Source: Schistosoma haematobium
Lineage: Eukaryota > Platyhelminthes > Trematoda > Strigeidida > Schistosomatidae
Direction of reading: 5' to 3'
NCBI RefSeq assembly: GCF_000699445.3
Contig: NC_067196.1
Span: 37,964,616-38,028,615, forward strand
DNA: 64,000 nt
Each line of letters opens with the position of its first letter. Position 1 is the first letter of the stretch. Shown here one piece after another: positions 50,712-62,235 of the stretch. The position numbers and the translations under genes are program-made. The notes beneath the pieces were generated by a model. That model was given only the letters and a program-made list of their open reading frames with translations, made no database searches and was not told the DNA's origin.

Positions 50712-50863
50712 TATAATATTCTAATTATCGTATGAACTAGGAATTCCAGGATTAACGTGATTGAATTAAGAAGACACAGGCACAAACGAATGTATTGTAT
50801 TTAGAATTCGAAACCGAGCATTCAACCAGTACCAAAGAATCATTAGTTAGTTCAAACACCACA
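50712..50863 (-). repeat. 5' LTR (152 bp)
   Basis: In element sense it begins TGTGGTGTTTGAAC and is followed after one base by the primer-binding-like TGG. Bounded on the right by CTCCC. Confidence 0.85.
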
Positions 50864-50899
50864 CTCCCAACATGTTTGATATCGATTCAAATGGCCGTT

Positions 50900-51320
50900 G
50901 AATCTAATGTGGGGGGGTATTGTAGGACCAGTAAAACGTCACTGAGCCTTGGCCAAATCATTCGGCAGTTGGGTCAGTGAATGTTGAATAGTTCATCGAA
51001 ACCTTTTAAGGTCGATGGCAACAAATATGCACCAATTAATAGAACGCCATGGACGGAGGGATAAACCACGTTAGGTGCTGACTGCGAGGTGTGACTTCGA
51101 CGTTTGCTGTTAGTCATACCATTCCAGTACAACTCGAGTAGGCCGTCAATCATTCGACACAGATTATCTACGTTAGTGATTTGTAAGACGATTCCCGAAT
51201 TCATTTTTGAATTAAGCCCAAGTCTGTCAGGTACAAGTACACTTGACAGGTATTTTATAAAGTATACAAGGCTTAAGAGAGACGTTTGAGTGTCATCTTG
51301 TATTACAAACACCTACTTTC
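50900..51320 (+). repeat. Unclassified dispersed repeat (copy 3)
   Basis: GGCCAAATCATTCGGCAGTT then GTCAGTGAATGTTGAATAG at 50953-51000, and a downstream CGAGGTGTGACTTCGACG near 51087. It shares both landmarks with the inverted copy at 29.83-30.19 kb. The right boundary is a guess. Confidence 0.5.
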
Positions 51321-52080
51321 ATCTCCCTTAATATCTTGTTAAATACTGACCCAGTACCTTTCGCGAGGGAAACATGTAGTGTGGATGTTCTCTATGGCAG
51401 AATATTTCGCGGTTTCATAATAATCGTCAGACCTCGGAATATTCTCTGAAATGGTTTAAGAAACGTGTGTTTCCAAAGAAGCTATCTGTCATTTCATACT
51501 ATCCTATTAAAACTAGTGGCTTCAAGTATCCATTACTACAAGACTCAGGAGTAAGTTGGGTTTAACCCTTTTATGTGGTCCTCGCCAACTCATAATCTCA
51601 TTTGATCCAAAAATTCTTACTGACTTGATCATTGAGATCATTATCAGAGAATGTTCATGGTCATGAAAATCTATTCCCGTATCATTCAGCTTTTTTCCGG
51701 TTGACAAGCCCTGCCACCGGACCAAAGAACTAGACAGGGAGCATAGATGTCTAACGACAGAATAAATGAATCCGTTTTTTATTGATTTACCGCAATCAAA
51801 AAAATAGTGCAAGCCAATAACTGTTCAAAGATTTAGAACCCTGTAGTTTGCACTTAGAGCTCCTGATCACGTAGCTGCTACTGTTCAAAGAACCGCGTCT
51901 AATTCATTCCGAGAATAGTTAAGCTGCTGTAGGACAAGAAGTCGTGTAAAATATCCACATTTCCCTTGTCTTTGGATTTTGGATGGTCACCAAATCATCA
52001 GATTCAGATTTGCGTACTGAGGAGAGAAGGCTTATGACCTAAATTAGTCCCGTTCTTGTAAGCTTCTGAGGATGTCAAGT
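51320..52080. other. Intergenic, unassigned
   Basis: No recognisable gene. A 96-codon minus-strand frame (51812-51522) matches nothing I know and may be the 3' part of the LINE next to it. Confidence 0.35.
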
Positions 52081-53440
52081 CTTCTCTTTAATAAGTCACT
52101 TGAAAACGCTGATACCTCATTTTCGTGTAACAGGTACCAAGAACTTATAAATCGGTGTGAGAACCTGTGTGCTACCGGTATTTATCCTGTATTTTTCTTT
52201 TCTACTAGTCAGCTATGCCCTCTGATTTGTCCGAATCAGGTATGACTTTACACAACCAAATCAGATCATTTGTTAGTCTGTGGTAGGACAGAGTAAAGAG
52301 GCCTAGCTTCTCTAACCGCTCTTTTTATGGTAAACTGAAAAACTCTGGAATCGCACTACTAGCTGCTCTCTGCGCTTTATCAAGGATACCATAGTGACCT
52401 TTTAAACAGTGTTTGCAGTCTGAACACATTCCTGTAGTTTGGATCGCGCTAAGGTTGTGCATACTGCAGTGAACAAGTTAATGCATGGCTTGGTAAATGT
52501 CTGTCGTAAAGCTCACAGATTTATAGGCCCCTAAGTTGCGAACTAGTGGCGGTAGTCCATAATCTACAGATCCTGTTTCACTGTCCTCAAGATACTTTTG
52601 AGACCATATCACGAGCACTAACGCTTCACTTATGTTGTACGTGTTTATGTTTGTATCGCCCAATGTGCATGTAGAAGCACTTGACCATGTTGATAGGAAT
52701 CAGCCATTCTTTAGATAAGGTAATCAGGACATTTAAGACAGCCTGAAATACACATGCATTTGCGTCATTTGTTATTTCTCGTAAGAATTTTACATCATCA
52801 GCATATAGTAGCATCGGAAAACCAACTACTCTTGAGAGTTCATCCTTATATAGTAAAAAATGTAGCGGACCAAGGAAACAGCCATGAGGCGCTACACTAA
52901 GTACTGGTTTCCAGGGCCAACATTTGGAATTCATTCCTACTTTCTGTCCATGACCTACCAAGAAATATTTTATCTTTTAAAGGAGAAATATAGGAATTCC
53001 TAGATACTCCAACCCTAGAGTGATCTACTTTTGACACCTTAACAAATCAAAGTGTAGCGACACGCAGATCCACTTAAGAAATATTTCTGTAATTCTTCAA
53101 CATTCATGCTGACCTCAATAGTTCTTCAGGGCACACCTAGCTGAAGTCGTCCGATCACGGATTCGTACCAGATTACGAGTTGCTAATCTGTGATAGGTAT
53201 CCATTGCACCTGATAGCCAGTCTAGATCAAACGCATCTCGACATATCGACATATCAAAATCCGAATAGCTATGGCATTTTTGAACGGATGAAACTCCTCG
53301 CTCCAACTCACTGACAAAGTTCCACCTTTCAACATGTTGTATATAAAGTTAAACACTTTGAGTAATCCTTTTCTGTAAAACATATATATATCACTCAGCC
53401 TTTCGTTCACATAAAACTGAAACCGATACTGATATTGGAA
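52080..53440 (-). mobile_element. Decayed CR1/Perere-like non-LTR retrotransposon
   Basis: Minus-strand translation gives a reverse-transcriptase core with FLGPLHFLLYKDELSRVVGF, then the catalytic motif YADDVK (about 52795-52812) and SKEWLIPINMVKC (52961-52626). A C-terminal part follows, with VLKGHYGILDKAQRAAS and KERLEKLGLFTLSYHRL (about 52420-52300), typical of CR1-clade ORF2. The upstream part (53440-53115) looks like the pre-RT region. Stops and frameshifts break it. Confidence 0.72.
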
Positions 53441-53520
53441 CATTGCATCAGTGTATGAAATTATCCGTTCACATTATAAATCGAAGGTCAAGTAAGCGTG
53501 ATCAGTGGTCACGACAGCCA

Positions 53521-53738
53521 ATGAACTGGCATGGATTCCTGCCATCTGCGAGTGCCGGTCGCGGCGCCGTCTGCATCGCGCTATCCATGACTTTTTTCAG
53601 TGCGTTAGACCATGTTTTACGAGGAATAAACCCCCCTAAGACTGTAGTTTGCAAAGGTTCACTCGCTATATGGAAGTGGCGCAATATGATGATTTCTTGG
53701 TTACATGCCGTTTTAATTGGAACATGGGATTTATTATG
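53521..53738 (+). CDS. TLCD-like exon 1
   Basis: Encodes a hydrophobic N-terminal segment, a short polar link and the TLC start: AIWKWRNMMISWLHAVLIGT. The start at 53521 (ATGAACTGG) is a choice: an in-frame ATG at 53455 lies close to the LINE edge and one at 53587 would remove part of the first membrane segment. The donor TATG|GTTGGT (phase 2) gives exactly the same residue spacing to the next exon as human TLCD2. The exon is unusually G+C- and CpG-rich (about 53550-53590) for this window. Confidence 0.75.
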
Positions 53739-53772
53739 GTTGGTCAAAATCATGTGGTTTAATTTTCCCTAG

Positions 53773-53855
53773 CTTTTATTATTATCCTGAGTTGATGAAT
53801 GATCCAGTAGACCATATCGTGCCTTTTACATATTACTTAGTGGCCGTTTCTACTG
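53773..53855 (+). CDS. TLCD-like exon 2
   Basis: 83 bp between acceptor TTCCCTAG and donor ACTG|GTACTG, phase 2 in, 1 out. Encodes FYYYPELMNDPVDHIV then YYLVAVSTG, equivalent to the YPQM...LVAVS segment of TLCD proteins. The preceding intron (53739-53772) is 34 bp. Confidence 0.85.
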
Positions 53856-53889
53856 GTACTGTACAACCTTAAAATTTAACGTTACCTAG

Positions 53890-53972
53890 GTTACTTTCTT
53901 TATGATTTCTGGGATATGTTCACGCAGAGGCAATTGTTCAAAATGTGGGAATTAACTTTGCATCACATTGCA
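53890..53972 (+). CDS. TLCD-like exon 3
   Basis: 83 bp between acceptor TTACCTAG and donor GCA|GTAAGT, phase 1 in, 0 out. Encodes GYFLYDFWDMFTQ then MWELTLHHIA; the GYF-YD, D-M and HH residues are the most conserved part of TLC domains. The preceding intron (53856-53889) is also 34 bp. Confidence 0.9.
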
Positions 53973-55966
53973 GTAAGTAATGCAATGTATTTAAAGTAAT
54001 ATATTTTCCAAGGTGCTGGTTTCTACTAAATCTGGTTCAGATTTTTACAAGTCGCAACTCTTTTTGCTTGGCTTAGATATAAGAGCTGGAAGCTTTCGAT
54101 TATACGAGATTATCACTCATATATAGGAGCCGTTTCTAATCGTTCAATCGATGGTATTAAAATAATCGGTTTTTGTTGTCTAAAACGCAGTTTTCCAGAA
54201 GTTATTTCAGTATGAGTAGATTCCAGGAACTTTGGAAAATAGTAGAGATTCTTGGTACGGCGATATTTGTTTGGTCTTTCCGTGTGTAATTTCATAGCTC
54301 AGTGGCTAAAGAACTGTGTTTCTAAATAATAAGTGCCCAGTTTAGGTTCAAACTTTCGTCTTGTGTGGCCGTCTGTTTTCATGAACATAGATTGTGACTC
54401 TATGGAATTTTAAAAACATATTTAGTGAACTAATCACGTTATAACACCACTGGGATGTTTCTTGAAGTAGGAATACTTTTTTCCTCTGGATTGCCAATGG
54501 CTTCTATTCTGAGCCATGTAGGATGACGTGTCAAGTCACTTTGTTGTACTTTCCCTAGGATCCCAGCCAGGGAGTTGTGGAGAACCAGTCCTCCAACTGA
54601 AATGTCATTTCATGATACTGGTGATCATGAAATGTCGGCGTCTTCTATTTCAACATTTAATAAATTCATTATATTGGAAATCAACTTTCCTCTCTATCTA
54701 CTATATTTGTTTTCATTCCTATTATCGTTCTCTCATCATTCATGCCTCTCTCACCGAAAATCAGTGTAATTAATTTGTGATTACCAATGGTTTCCTGAAT
54801 CTACGTTTCAGACTAGATCCTCCATTTCTGAATATCCGAATCTCTGTCAAATCAGGTGATGCTCTTTATTAAACATGGGCGCGTGCCGAGTTTTTACAAA
54901 CTTCATATATTGTCCGTTTGTGGCTGTTCAATGCGGTATGATTGCATGACTTCATTGGATATCCAAAATGAACTTACTATTTTCATGGAAGTATTTGGCC
55001 AATACTATCACATTCCAACTGACCTGTCTACCACTGTAGGATCTCATAAAGGTTAAAATACGTGCTATTGCTTACATGTTGGTTTTTCTGGACTTACACA
55101 GTAAAATCATAAGAACCATCAATGGAAGTTATCTAACCCTAAAACAATCGAAACTTACGTGTAGTCGTTGTATCACATTTGTCATACTAACTATGCAACG
55201 AATACTACTCATCTGATACTATCGGGAAATGACTTTTATATTAAAACCGCATAATCCATTTTAAAATCATTTTTCCTGTGTATCTCAAATAACAGCATAA
55301 AAGTGACAGGTTCAATATGAGATAATCAGAATTACCAGTCGCTGTAAAGTAATAAATCTATCGTCTTGTTATCCTAAGACAATGGGGTGCTAAAAAAAGG
55401 TATTCGAAAAGAACGCAATTTCCATTAGCTAGTGCTCAGGTATGTCGGCTCAAAAGCTTATAGCTATGGCCTTTGATGTATCTATCATATATGGAGCCAG
55501 CATGAAACTTTCCATCCTGTGCTGTAAAACCTGCGATGTTATCTGACCAGAAACATTTCAAAACAGAGATACTATTTAGTGAAAATCATCGCTTCCCATT
55601 TTGGGGCTGCGTAATTTTTCGAATTGAAATTTGATGTATTAGTTACCCTACAAATAGAAACTAATAAAGTAATCTGAAAGCGTGCAATTAAAAGTAAAAC
55701 TGCAATTTGGTTCATATTTATAGGGAAATAAGAAATAATAATACAACTTTTACATTGATTTTTGATAAAACCACGACACTTTTAACTAAGAAGTTCTAAT
55801 AATCTGACATTCTTGTTAACAGTACAGAATAATAATCAGCAGTCTTAGGCATCAAAATTGGTTTCTTTCGATTTTTTTTAGCGAAAGTAGTAGTACACAT
55901 ACCGTTATACGTTCATAAACAGTTATTTCAAACTCGTGAATTTGTTATTACACACTTGTTTTATAG
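53973..55966 (+). other. Intron 3 of the TLCD-like gene
   Basis: 1994 bp. It includes a weak tRNA-like trace at 54294-54370 (TAGCTCAGTGGCT and GGTTCAAAC). Small open frames around 54.5-55.05 kb on the plus strand show no TLC resemblance and are not needed, because exons 3 and 4 join directly in phase 0. Confidence 0.8.
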
Positions 55967-56455
55967 GTTCTGAGTGCCTTTCTTTATAATGTACTGTCAG
56001 TTCGGTACATAGCGTATACAGTTATCGCCTTACTTGCTGAAGTCAATAGCATATTTCTTCACACCCGTAAATTGATGCAAATGCACAAAGTTCCTTCAGT
56101 GAATATGTCTTATCGGTTCAATGCTGTCCTGAACCTAACTACATTCGCAGGTTGTCGAGGATTTGCACTGCTTCGTATTTCATACGGCATGTATATGAAC
56201 CCCGAAAAAATGACACCGTTTTATACTGTATTGTTGGGGACAAGTATGTTCATCATGAATCTGCTGAACCCAGTTCTATTTTACATACTTCTACGTAACG
56301 ATTTTCTACTTCCGCCCAGAGATGAAGATCTTTATATCAAAAAAGGGATGAAAGTAAATTGTCCCCCCTTGGAAAGCAAAATATCCAATGGTTATAGCTT
56401 ATCATTAGAAATAAATGGCTTTCCCTGCGATGGAATTCATAAGCGAAATCTGTGA
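55967..56455 (+). CDS. TLCD-like exon 4 (terminal)
   Basis: The acceptor is TTTTATAG|GTT, phase 0. Encodes the rest of the TLC domain: YIAYTVIALLAEVNSIFLHT, then a region with TTFAGCRGFALLRISYGMY, a last hydrophobic segment (LLNPVLFYILLRNDF), and a hydrophilic tail of about 45 residues with a stop at 56453. The AEVNSIFLH motif is typical of TLCD1/2. Confidence 0.9.
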   Translation, partial: VLSAFLYNVLSVRYIAYTVIALLAEVNSIFLHTRKLMQMHKVPSVNMSYRFNAVLNLTTFAGCRGFALLRISYGMYMNPEKMTPFYTVLLGTSMFIMNLLNPVLFYILLRNDFLLPPRDEDLYIKKGMKVNCPPLESKISNGYSLSLEINGFPCDGIHKRNL

Positions 56456-57550
56456 AAACTTTGAATGGGTTCTGTGAAATTAATCTATCTGTTTATTAAA
56501 ATACGCTTATTAATCGTTTGTTCTAAGTTAGATCTTTTATTTGTAATCCTTCGGCATATTAGCTTACCTATATACGGTTTATCTTTTGACTTTTTCATTG
56601 ACATATTTACTAATATCAATTTTTTAATGATGTTCAGTGTTAGTATACTTTTTGCTGATTGTTGATCTGTAAACTCTCGTTGGCTTTTACGAAATTACAA
56701 TAGTGTATGTCTCGATTCGTAAGAATAGATTTACCAACTGAAGTTTCATTCCCAGTGAACCATTTCACACTGTCCCGTGTAAATGCTTATTTCTTTCTCT
56801 TTGCTACACAACTGTTTCACTTTTTCTGACTATATAAATATAAGTTTCTGTATACTTCACTCCCGGACTCTGTATTCTTAGGCATATTATTTGTTTTTAA
56901 ATACTTGTTTATCATTATGACAATGTTTTTAAACTTGTAATATTTTTCTTACGATTATATTCTGTAAAATATTTTTGATTATGTTAAAGTCATTTCTACA
57001 TAAAAAATTCTCGGTGTTTACTTCACTGCTTATCATCTTTATTATATCAGTGGACTATTTGCTGTTACCATCTTTGTCAGTAGTCATTTACTAATGTTTA
57101 CGACAAAGAAAACAAAGCTCCAGTCCCTTCGTCTTTGCTTTTATGTGTTCTGTCTACATTAAAAGAGTTGTATACACAGTTTGAAATGTCTACTTCTTAA
57201 TCCCTTCATTATTGTACTAATGTATTTGGATTATTTCTTATTTTTGATTCACTAGAGGAAAAAGTCTATCCATCTAAAAGTTTCTGTTTTCATGTTAATT
57301 ATTTTGTTCAGACATGTAATTAAATAGAATTATAAAGTTATACTCTTTGAAAAAAGAAATTATCGAAGTTCCATGAATTATGTCTGTCTGTCTGTCAGAG
57401 ACTGATTGTGCAAAGTATAACTCCGCTGTCGTACTTTCTAATTGTGAAACATGACATTTACAGGTTTACAAAATACATAGTTTTTTATGCAAGTAGGTAA
57501 TGCTCATTTTTGTTGTAAAGTAATAAATAAAAATAGTAAATCTGCTGGTA
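56456..57550 (+). other. Probable 3' UTR of the TLCD-like gene
   Basis: T-rich sequence with overlapping AATAAA hexamers at 57522-57527 and 57526-57531; I noticed no earlier canonical hexamer after the stop. A short TCTG repeat lies near 57385-57400. The extent is a guess. Confidence 0.4.
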
Positions 57551-60500
57551 AGTTTTTGAATTTTTACTGACTGCTGTGGCTATGATGTTCATTACTCGTA
57601 CCAGTTTACCACCAGCTCTAACAAGCAATGTTTGTTATTGTAAAAGCTAAGATATATTATTATGTTAATTTAATGAATATCTAATTCATTCCTGTCAGTG
57701 TATACGAGTCTCATGGTTCTGTTTTGCGTGATCGTTGAAGACTAAGAATAACACGACACAATGTCCGATCTCAATTAAGTGAATGTATCCAATTTTATAT
57801 TTCTCGGAACATGGGACTTCCATGTGATTTTATAGCGTATGTATGTGCTTAAATGGTGACTTTTATGATATTCTCATACTTGAGAACTACTGATGTCGAC
57901 TAGTGCAACAAAAAATTCTCACTGGAGTATAAAAATTCATTTCAAACTGAAATTAACCTGTCTAAACTTCATCAACAAGCTGGATGTCTAGTAAATATAT
58001 ATGACCTATTAGCTCCAGCACTGTATAGTTGTGAGGCTCAATTTTTGACATATGGAATTTCATTCTTTAAATACAGCAGCTCACTCAAGTACTCATCTAT
58101 ATTTCTTATACAATTTCTAAGGTCGATAAATGTGTTTATTTAGCCAATCTTGTAGGGTAAAATCCAGTGAAAATTTATTTGTCTCAATAATAACTCGTGG
58201 ATCAGCACTCAAGAAATCATTAACTGCTATAAAAAGTGAATATCAGGGGATTGAAAACATGCGAGTAAGATATTACGTGCGGTGTCTGAGAGTTGATTCC
58301 GATACTCAATTTTTCTATAAATGAGCCCGTCTGACTGCTCTAGTGAAAGACGGTGAGGGAATTTATTGACCTAGCTGAGTCGAATCGTACATATATTCAA
58401 TCCTATATATATGTATTACCTTAGAAAATTAAGTCATCATTGGTGTATATCATGTCTCTTATAAATGAAAGCCATTTCTTGGCCAGTTACATGTACTGAC
58501 CATTTGCCTGATTACTAATTAACCCAGTGTAACTTAACCAGTAGATATTATACTATGATGAAAATAAAATGAAGTTAGGGTCCGTAAAGAAAATGCAGGA
58601 TAAATAATTATTCCAAACATCATTGAGTTTTTACGGAGCTAAATTATAATATGAGGAGGAGGCATATGATTTGAACTTTTCGTTTAGTAGTTTTGACTAA
58701 CATTGGACATTTTTAGTACTCCCACGGGAAAAGCTACTATAATTTTCAACAATTATGTTGTCTTTTAATTGTAGTGAAAATCTGTCGTTGTTTAGGTACG
58801 AATTATTACACCCCATCTTTCGGTGCCAGTAAGAGTAATTGATCATGCTTTTGTAGACAAATGAAATTTATCCCTGATTTATACACAAGATATTTGATTG
58901 ATGTTTTGAAGTGATTTTTATGAAGTGGACAGATATTTATTATCAGATGGTTGTAGATAGTCGCTTTGTTCAGACACAGAATACTCTTTATGTGGAATGG
59001 ATTCAGTGCTTTCATACACTAAAGTAAGGATGGTACATGTTACGAACAATCAACATTATCTACAACAGCATATACATAAAGAGGTAGTTAATTCCATAGC
59101 ATATGGGTTTATATCCTGTAATACATGAGTTCTTTTTATTCCTTCAAAACTATGAATCCACTTCAATAAACAAGTAATTATTCTTGAAATATATTGAATA
59201 GGTATGTATTTAGGAAGTTCCTGTATCTTCAACATAAAGAATTTATATACAGTAACGTGAACTTCCAAAGAAAGTGTTTCATATTCACAAGTAAGTAAAT
59301 ACAAAAATGGGGCTCTGGGAATTTACATCAGGTTATGCAGAAATAAGAGAAACACAAACTAACGAAATTCTTATTACGGAAGTAAAATTTTGATACTCAC
59401 AAAGCATCCTGTTATTTTTAACAACGGATCTATTTGAACAGCACAAGTTTTCTATATGTTAGGGGAACAAATAATTAAAGTGTAATTTAAACTCGACTGT
59501 AAATTTAGTTTACTGACAAAATGAGTAGAGCTTTAACTCAGTAAGTTAGAAGTCATTTGTTCAAATATATCTTTTCTTTGAACTTAGAATCAACCTAAAC
59601 TAGTGTGAGATGTTCTAAATATGTTGTAAAACTGTGTTCAATCAGCTAATGCTTAATCCAAACATTGCATCTCAAACTTGAATCCAATAAAAACTTCCTT
59701 GATCCTGACTTACAGTTATCATTGTTAACTATCATAACAATTATAACTAGTACACAAACTATTTCATTTGTAATTAAATTGTATTGTTTAGTTAGGGAAT
59801 GTACTTTGAATATATCTAAACACATTAGGGTCATGACCGAATTAATGTTCGTGCAAATCATTTTATAATTGAACTACTTAGCAACATCTTAAGCATCTGA
59901 GGCCATAATTTATAATCGATTATCTAGTTAAATACTCCTGCGCACTCTGAAGTACAGACATTTTTCTAAACATAATACTTAATAGCTTCAGTCATCTATT
60001 CTTATCATTTAGTCATACCTAAAGTATTTACTTTACTGAAAGTAATTTATACACGTTTGATAAATTTGGTGATTAATGACCATTAAAATATCGATGTTTC
60101 TTTCATAAGAATAGTGCTCTGTTAGCAATCGAGCTTCACCATATGACAAATTGATAATGAAAGCCAGGACACATCATCCTATGACGGGGTTCCTCCTAAG
60201 TATTCACTCCTGAAAAAACCCATACTAAGACGAGAAATCTGTCCAGTGTTTCTTTGTTCCATGTGTTTAGCTAGCTAGTTTCAGACCATGATGCTAACTG
60301 AATATATACATCACTATTATTACTATTCTCATCATTATTATTTCGAAATGCAGCTTATCTGCAAAATTGTTGAATGCATAATGCTGTGACTGCCTTGGAG
60401 ATGCTTAGCACTTGATCGATTGATGCTGTTCTATTTGAAACGTTATGAGATTGTATTCGTCAATGATGATGACGGGATTCTCACTGAATAAATTTTATCA

Positions 60501-61940
60501 GTTAGACAGAATAACTTCTTTAACTTAATTAGTAGGACTGAAGCCTATTATTCATTTATTTGATAATTAACTCATGATCAAACTGGTTGAATATTTTGTG
60601 TATAATTGACAACTATAGTTACGTCAAGTAACCAATCGTTCAGCCTTCTGATCTTCATATAGTTGGAGTTTAAAGATCAGTAACGTGAGCAGTTATCTGT
60701 TCAGTCATCGATCAATTCTGTTAACTGAGTTATAAAACGTCTTAATAATACTTTAAGTAACGGAAAATGTTTTTAGCATGATATTACTTTTTTTAAAGTC
60801 CATTCAATCGTTATATAATCTCATATAATCTTATATTATTTTCTGCAATTCTATGGACAAGTTTTTCCACAAAAAAGTATTTCAGTGGTACTTTGAATCT
60901 AATTCATTAAATATGAGGATTTTTCTAATGTAAACTTAACATTAATCTTAATAAACATGATCTATTAAAACCAATCACATGTATTAAAAAATTTAAGTTT
61001 AATGTTCACATAAAAGTGAAAATATACAGTTCAATACTAGTCATTGTAGTATGCGTTAAAGAAAGAAATCAGTAGAAATACAATAATCCGTTAATTTTTC
61101 GAATCTCTTTCCTTATATAATTCATATGATACTTGAATCAAAACATGCTTGAACTAAAATGTTTTACGTGCAAATAGTTAAATCAATAATCTAAATGATT
61201 GAAAGTATCTGATACTAAATGACATCATGTGACTCGTATACTGAGAAATCTTGGAACATGGTGAAACAATCATTCATTATCTGTCAATTTCATCAAGTTT
61301 CATGATTGTTGTCAATGTAGATGGAGAAGGGAATCATTTTCTTTTTTCTTCAATAAATATGAATTTAATTTTATTGGTTTCAATGTTTATTTATTTTACA
61401 GATACTTACGAATTATTCTTCATGATCTATATTAATGATAATTATTTCAAGCGAAGAAAAAGAAACTGGACGAATACTTATTCACATTACAGATTAGAAT
61501 AGGATTATAGTGAACTATTGTATTAAAGTAGAATTACAAGAAGTGGAATTTCAAATTATTATTAAAAACAATCATTTGTTTATATATAAGTGAAAGAACG
61601 AAAAACTTTACAAATCCATAAAAAGGGATTAATGATAGGATAAAAAGAAATTGTTGCTCGACTATATAATTACATTAGATATGTTAAAAAGAGATGAAGA
61701 AAGAAATTAGTTTGTTTTAGTTATAGTTTTGTTCATCAAACAAAATGCCAAAAAAGTACAATTCTTTAATATTTTCTATTGTTTAAATATTTGACAATTT
61801 CTACTATCCTATGTAGTTCTTTAGTATAGATTATAAATGATGCTTTTTTTAAAAATCAAGTTTTAGGTTGCTCCTTGTATTAGCTTCCATATTTGTATTT
61901 AAAGCCATGAATAAGATTGGGGATGAACCAAAAAGTAGAA
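57551..61940. other. Intergenic, A+T-rich, no gene recognised
   Basis: Short open frames on both strands (for example 58130-58324) show no domain. A decayed SINE lies at 60.15 kb. Nothing else is supported. Confidence 0.6.
60145..60290 (+). mobile_element. Decayed fold-back SINE fragment
   Basis: GTCCAGTGTTTCTTTGTTCC at about 60241-60260 and a tail with AGACCATGATG match the SINE tail; the piece before it (60150-60195) resembles the same segment inverted. Core positions are lost. Confidence 0.45.
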
Positions 61941-61944
61941 TTTT

Positions 61945-62235
61945 GATTGAGATCATGAACCGATTGATGTTAGACCACTGTTGAAATCCTGGAATCACTG
62001 GACGGCCGTTACACTAACACCATTGGATGCCGGCTCAGTGCTTAGGCGTTCGCGTGCGAGACTAAAGGCCCTGGGTTCAAATCGCGTGAGCGGGATCATG
62101 GATATGCACTGCTGAGGAGTCCCGCAATATGATGAAACAGCTGTCCAGTGTTTCCAGGTTTCCAACGGTGGTCTCACATCAGTCGGTTCATGATCTCAAT
62201 CAAAAACTTAATAATCTTCACAACCCCTATACTGT
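61945..62235 (+). mobile_element. tRNA/hammerhead SINE with inverted 5' piece
   Basis: An inverted tail fragment (61945-62010) is followed by the usual leader (ACACTAACACCATTGGATGC), a tRNA-like head with B box GGGTTCAAATCGC (about 62082), a hammerhead (62106-62151) and a tail ending GTTCATGATCTCAAT. Of the head-bearing copies in the window this one keeps the best hammerhead. Confidence 0.75.
62106..62151 (+). ncRNA. Hammerhead ribozyme candidate (type I)
   Basis: Stem I GCACTG (62106-62111) pairs with CAGTGT (62146-62151). The core is CTGAGGA (62112-62118) and GAAA (62134-62137). Stem III ACAGCTGT is self-complementary, and cleavage is expected after C62145 (GTC). Stem II is weak: GTCC against TGAT allows only about three pairs, one of them G-U. 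Hammerheads in schistosome Sm-alpha repeats are established; activity of this copy is inference. Confidence 0.55.

Larger units (their letters stand above)
49126..50863 (-). mobile_element. Non-autonomous LTR retrotransposon carrying only gag
   Basis: Two 152-bp direct repeats (49126-49277 and 50712-50863) differ at five positions by eye. They are flanked by the 5-base duplication CTCCC (49121-49125 and 50864-50868). In element sense the LTR starts TGTGGTGTTTG, and one base after the 5' LTR comes TGGCGTCGCG, positioned and ending as a tRNA primer-binding site would (complement of a CCA end). The 1.43-kb interior encodes a single gag-like ORF and about 240 bp of other sequence; protease, reverse transcriptase, RNase H and integrase are absent. 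The LTR 3' end (ATTATA) is not the usual CA. Confidence 0.85.
53521..56455 (+). other. Gene span: TLC-domain protein (TLCD1/TLCD2-like), four exons
   Basis: Exons 53521-53738, 53773-53855, 53890-53972 and 55967-56455 join in phases 2, 1 and 0 into 873 bases, about 290 residues, close to vertebrate TLCD1 (about 247) and TLCD2 (about 264). The spacing between the KWRN motif, YPELM, GYFLYD, HH and AEVNSIFLH matches the TLC domain of TLCD1/2 without gaps in the first part. By family, TLCD1/2 and worm FLD-1 are multi-pass membrane proteins that influence membrane fluidity and the phospholipid content of long polyunsaturated chains. Substrate or partner cannot be read from sequence. Confidence 0.85.

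Noticed and set aside
54856..55056. An extra exon of the TLCD-like gene
   Set aside because: It does not resemble a TLC domain, and exons 3 and 4 join directly in phase 0 with no missing residues.
58130..58324. An exon of an unknown gene
   Set aside because: No family resemblance and no convincing splice partners.
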